DNA of 9,246 nucleotides, taken from contig UQCM01000082.1 in NCBI GenBank assembly GCA_900539525.1, positions 1-9,246 on the forward strand, given 5' to 3'. Positions 7,344 through 9,246 of this stretch are shown one piece after another (positions within the stretch are counted from its first letter, which is position 1; every line of letters starts with the position of its first letter). Source of the DNA: an uncultured Blautia sp. (lineage in GTDB: Bacteria; Bacillota; Clostridia; Lachnospirales; Lachnospiraceae). The notes below the pieces were generated by a model that had not been told where the DNA came from, searched no databases, and was given only the letters and a program-made list of their open reading frames with translations. A program made the position numbers and the translations under genes.

Positions 7344-7385
7344 AAAGAAAGACACAGTCTGTCTCTGCGTTTGGCAGCTGTGTCT
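7342..7385 (-). terminator. Second (distal) intrinsic terminator of the HPr-like gene
   Basis: AGACACAG (7350-7357) pairs with CTGTGTCT (7378-7385), and CTGC/GCAG (7365-7368, 7374-7377) pairs inside. Read on the minus strand, the stem is followed by TTCTTTTT (7349-7342), which is the complement of the last bases of thiI including part of its stop codon. On the plus strand no T-tract follows, so it is not a convincing terminator for thiI. Confidence 0.55.
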
Positions 7386-7400
7386 GACTATGGAAAAGGC

Positions 7401-7443
7401 AAAAAAGAAATCCACCTGCCTGCAATTGTGCGGGCAGTGGATT
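7401..7443 (-). terminator. First (proximal) intrinsic terminator of the HPr-like gene
   Basis: AATCCAC (7409-7415) pairs with GTGGATT (7437-7443). After one bulged C, 7417-7424 pairs with 7429-7436 (one G-U) around a 4-nt loop. On the minus strand the stem is followed by TCTTTTTT (7408-7401). It starts 27 nt past the stop of the minus-strand HPr-like gene, a normal distance. On the plus strand the 3' flank is CACTTTCG, a poor tract. Confidence 0.8.
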
Positions 7444-7470
7444 CACTTTCGAACGGTATGGTATTGCTTT

Positions 7471-7704
7471 TTACTGAATGATGTATGGTGCCAGTGATTC
7501 AACGATGGCATCCACATTGTCCTCAGCGTGGATATTCAGATCGATCGGTTTTGACAGATCCAGACTGAAGATACCCATGATGGATTTGGCATCGATTACG
7601 TATCTTCCGGATACTAAGTCAAAATCATAGTCGAATTTCGTAATATCGTTTACGAAGGACTTTACTTTATCAATTGAATTTAAAGAAATCTTTACAGTTT
7701 TCAT
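7471..7704 (-). CDS. HPr-family protein lacking the active-site His (Crh-like)
   Basis: The 77-residue protein has the HPr fold signature DAKSIMGIFSLDLSK (38-52), corresponding to the regulatory Ser46 region of Firmicutes HPr; the serine is S41. Aligning back from there, the phosphotransfer segment (IHARPA in B. subtilis HPr) becomes roughly SIDKVK (10-15), so the catalytic His15, Arg17 and Pro18 are all absent. It therefore cannot relay PTS phosphate in the usual way. In Bacillus, Crh likewise lacks His15, keeps Ser46, is phosphorylated by HPr kinase and acts with CcpA; a similar regulatory role is inference here. It is slightly shorter than typical HPr (about 85-88 residues). AAGGGAGG about 8 nt before the start is a very strong ribosome binding site. 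It is monocistronic, convergent with thiI and divergent from mtaB. Confidence 0.85.
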   Translation of the reverse strand: MKTVKISLNSIDKVKSFVNDITKFDYDFDLVSGRYVIDAKSIMGIFSLDLSKPIDLNIHAEDNVDAIVESLAPYIIQ

Positions 7705-7735
7705 TGAAAAAACCTCCCTTGTATTTTATACTTTC

Positions 7736-7764
7736 ATCTTACTCATGAGCAGGCAAAAAGTCAA
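7736..7764 (-). promoter_or_regulatory. Sigma-A promoter of the HPr-like gene
   Basis: Read on the minus strand, TTGACT (7764-7759) is followed after exactly 17 bp by TAAGAT (7741-7736). They match the -35 consensus at 5 of 6 and the -10 at 4 of 6 positions. Transcription would start near 7729, giving a short leader of about 25 nt that carries the strong ribosome binding site at 7711-7720. Confidence 0.6.
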
Positions 7765-7814
7765 GTCGAAATAATACAAACTTATCAGTAGTTATTCGTC
7801 AAAAGTAATAAAAG

Positions 7815-7839
7815 TGGCAGGTATATGGATAAGATGCCA
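7815..7839. promoter_or_regulatory. Operator-like dyad upstream of mtaB
   Basis: TGGCA (7815-7819) and TGCCA (7835-7839) flank an inner TAT/ATA pair (7822-7824 and 7829-7831), giving a 25-bp interrupted palindrome. It sits about 50 bp before the mtaB start, in the divergent region where no convincing plus-strand promoter could be placed. A regulatory function is speculative. Confidence 0.2.
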
Positions 7840-7889
7840 GATAATTGAGGGTACAGGAATGAAAAAACGGCAGAAAGGATGAGATTTTT

Positions 7890-9194
7890 ATGGGAAAGAA
7901 AGCTGCTTTGCACAATTTGGGATGCAAAGTAAATGCATATGAGACAGAGGCGATGCAGCAGATGCTGGAAAAGGCAGGCTATGAAATTGTCCCTTTTGCG
8001 CCCGGAGCGGACGTTTATGTGATCAATACCTGTACAGTAACGAATATAGCCGACCGCAAATCCCGACAGATGCTGCACAAGGCGAAAAAAATGAATCCAC
8101 ATGCCATTGTGGTAGCGGCAGGATGTTATGTCCAGGCGGCGAAAGAGGATCTGGAAGTCGATGATGCCATTGATATTGTGATCGGAAATAACAGAAAAAA
8201 GGAACTGGTAGAGATTCTCAGGGAGTATGAGCAGAGTCAGAAAGAAGAATTTGTGATGGATGTGAATCATACCGGAGAGTATGAAGAGCTTTCCATCAGC
8301 CGCACCGCTGAGCATACCAGGGCGTACATTAAGGTTCAGGACGGATGCAATCAGTTTTGCAGCTATTGTATCATTCCCTATGCAAGAGGGAGGGTGAGAA
8401 GCCGTGAACTGGAGGATGTCCTGACAGAAGTGAAGGAACTGGCGGCCAATGGATACCAGGAGGTTGTTCTGACAGGAATCCATTTGAGCTCATACGGGAT
8501 CGACCGGGGAACGACACTGATGAATCTGATCCTGGCAGTTCATGAGATTCACGGGATCAGGAGGATCCGCCTGGGATCCCTGGAGCCCAGAATCATTACG
8601 GAGGAGTTTGCAGCAACACTCAGCTCTCTTCCAAAGATCTGTCCGCATTTTCATCTGTCTCTGCAGAGCGGCTGTGATGCTACACTGAAGAGGATGAACA
8701 GAAAGTATACAGCAGAGGAATATTTCGAAAAATGCCGGATTCTGAGAAAGTATTTTGAGCGTCCCGCCCTCACAACGGATGTCATTGTGGGATTTCCGTG
8801 TGAAACGGAGGAGGAGTTTGAGATTACCAGAGAATTTCTGACCAGGATTGAGTTTTATGAGACTCATATTTTTAAATACTCCAGACGCAAAGGCACCAGG
8901 GCTGCCGAGATGGAAAATCAGGTAAGTGATGAGAAAAAGACAGAACGCAGTAATATACTGCTGGAACTGAACCGTGAAAACAAAGAGTTATACGAAAACG
9001 AAAGAACGGGTAAGACAGATGAGGTGCTTTTTGAGGAGCTGGTGATGCTGGATGGTGAGGCATATTACACCGGACACACAAAAGAATATATTCGGATGGC
9101 GATTCCGGCAGAAGAGGATTATACAAACAGGATCATGAATGTCTGCGTGGGAGATCAAAGAAAGCAGGGCATTCTGCTTTGCAGTTTAGTATAA
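7890..9194 (+). CDS. mtaB: tRNA t6A37 methylthiotransferase MtaB
   Basis: MtaB is a radical-SAM enzyme that converts t6A to ms2t6A at position 37 of ANN-decoding tRNAs (notably tRNA-Lys), adding both sulfur and methyl. The 434-residue protein has the N-terminal methylthiotransferase domain with three cluster cysteines: C12 in LGCKVN, C48 in NTCTV and C79 in AAGCY. The radical-SAM motif CNQFCSYC (C153, C157, C160) follows, then the TIM-barrel region with LQSGCD (258-263) and TDVIVGFPCET (296-306). A TRAM-like RNA-binding region forms the C-terminus (about 365-432). LGCKVNAYE separates it from MiaB (GCQMN) and RimO. An AAAGGATGAG site lies upstream of the ATG at 7890. It is separated from thiI by the opposing HPr-like gene, so it must have its own promoter. 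Confidence 0.95.
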   Translation: MGKKAALHNLGCKVNAYETEAMQQMLEKAGYEIVPFAPGADVYVINTCTVTNIADRKSRQMLHKAKKMNPHAIVVAAGCYVQAAKEDLEVDDAIDIVIGNNRKKELVEILREYEQSQKEEFVMDVNHTGEYEELSISRTAEHTRAYIKVQDGCNQFCSYCIIPYARGRVRSRELEDVLTEVKELAANGYQEVVLTGIHLSSYGIDRGTTLMNLILAVHEIHGIRRIRLGSLEPRIITEEFAATLSSLPKICPHFHLSLQSGCDATLKRMNRKYTAEEYFEKCRILRKYFERPALTTDVIVGFPCETEEEFEITREFLTRIEFYETHIFKYSRRKGTRAAEMENQVSDEKKTERSNILLELNRENKELYENERTGKTDEVLFEELVMLDGEAYYTGHTKEYIRMAIPAEEDYTNRIMNVCVGDQRKQGILLCSLV

Positions 9195-9199
9195 CTGTT

Positions 9200-9232
9200 C
9201 AGAGTCATGCAGATTTATAAAAATTTGCTCTG
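9200..9232. other. Imperfect hairpin downstream of mtaB
   Basis: CAGAG (9200-9204) pairs with CTCTG (9228-9232). After a short bulge, CAGATTT (9210-9216) pairs with AAATTTG (9221-9227), one G-U, around the loop ATAA. It begins 6 nt after the mtaB stop, but no T-tract follows before the window ends, so a terminator role is unproven. Confidence 0.3.
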
Positions 9233-9246
9233 GGGAGCTTGCTCAG

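Noticed and set aside
6723..7415. Minus-strand open frame antisense to thiI (230 codons)
   Set aside because: Shadow of thiI; the composition is antisense-like and it spans the terminator hairpins.

Overview
The window looks like part of a low-to-mid GC Firmicutes chromosome, most likely a gut Lachnospiraceae or a related Clostridia. The evidence is the strong AGGAGG-type ribosome binding sites, consensus sigma-A promoters, a Gram-positive wall-anchored surface protein with a TGD-type sorting signal, a ThiI without a rhodanese domain, and the gene order prmA-rsmE-...-mtaB. No rRNA, tRNA, CRISPR array or complete mobile element is visible.

Region 1 (1-2938) is accessory in character. An AT-rich left edge carries a degenerate 17-bp direct repeat that resembles the end of an insertion sequence. 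A near-consensus promoter (TTGACA-17-TATTAT) follows. Next is a 5' leader with two copies of a 36-bp tandem repeat, each holding a small dyad and an immediate ATG-TAA start-stop pair. The gene they serve encodes a large (909 aa) secreted surface protein: signal peptide, Lys/Glu/Thr-rich stalk, beta-rich domains including a YDG-type repeat, Thr/Gly linker, TGD-type sorting motif, membrane helix and basic tail.

Region 2 (2939-3248) is non-coding. It holds two adjacent hairpins, the second very long and GC-rich, and a small GNRA-type hairpin. A plausible extended -10 promoter then drives the next operon.

Region 3 (3249-7343) is a tight four-gene plus-strand operon for modifying the translation apparatus: prmA (L11 methylation), rsmE (16S rRNA m3U1498), a NifS/IscS-type cysteine desulfurase and thiI (tRNA s4U8). 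The desulfurase very probably supplies persulfide sulfur to the adjacent rhodanese-less ThiI, as NifZ does in Bacillus subtilis.

Region 4 (7344-7889) holds a convergent minus-strand gene for a 77-aa HPr-fold protein. It lacks the phosphorylatable active-site His but keeps the regulatory-Ser motif, so it is Crh-like. It has its own promoter and two consecutive intrinsic terminators facing thiI.

Region 5 (7890-9194) is mtaB, the radical-SAM enzyme making ms2t6A37 in tRNA, followed by a short non-coding tail. In B. subtilis the genes prmA, rsmE and mtaB follow dnaJ in one cluster. Here the same order is kept, but the thiolation pair and the HPr-like gene are interposed and a surface-protein gene lies upstream instead of dnaJ. 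I see no clear evidence of a wholly new system. The most unusual signals are the surface-gene leader, the structured intergenic region and the His-less HPr paralogue.
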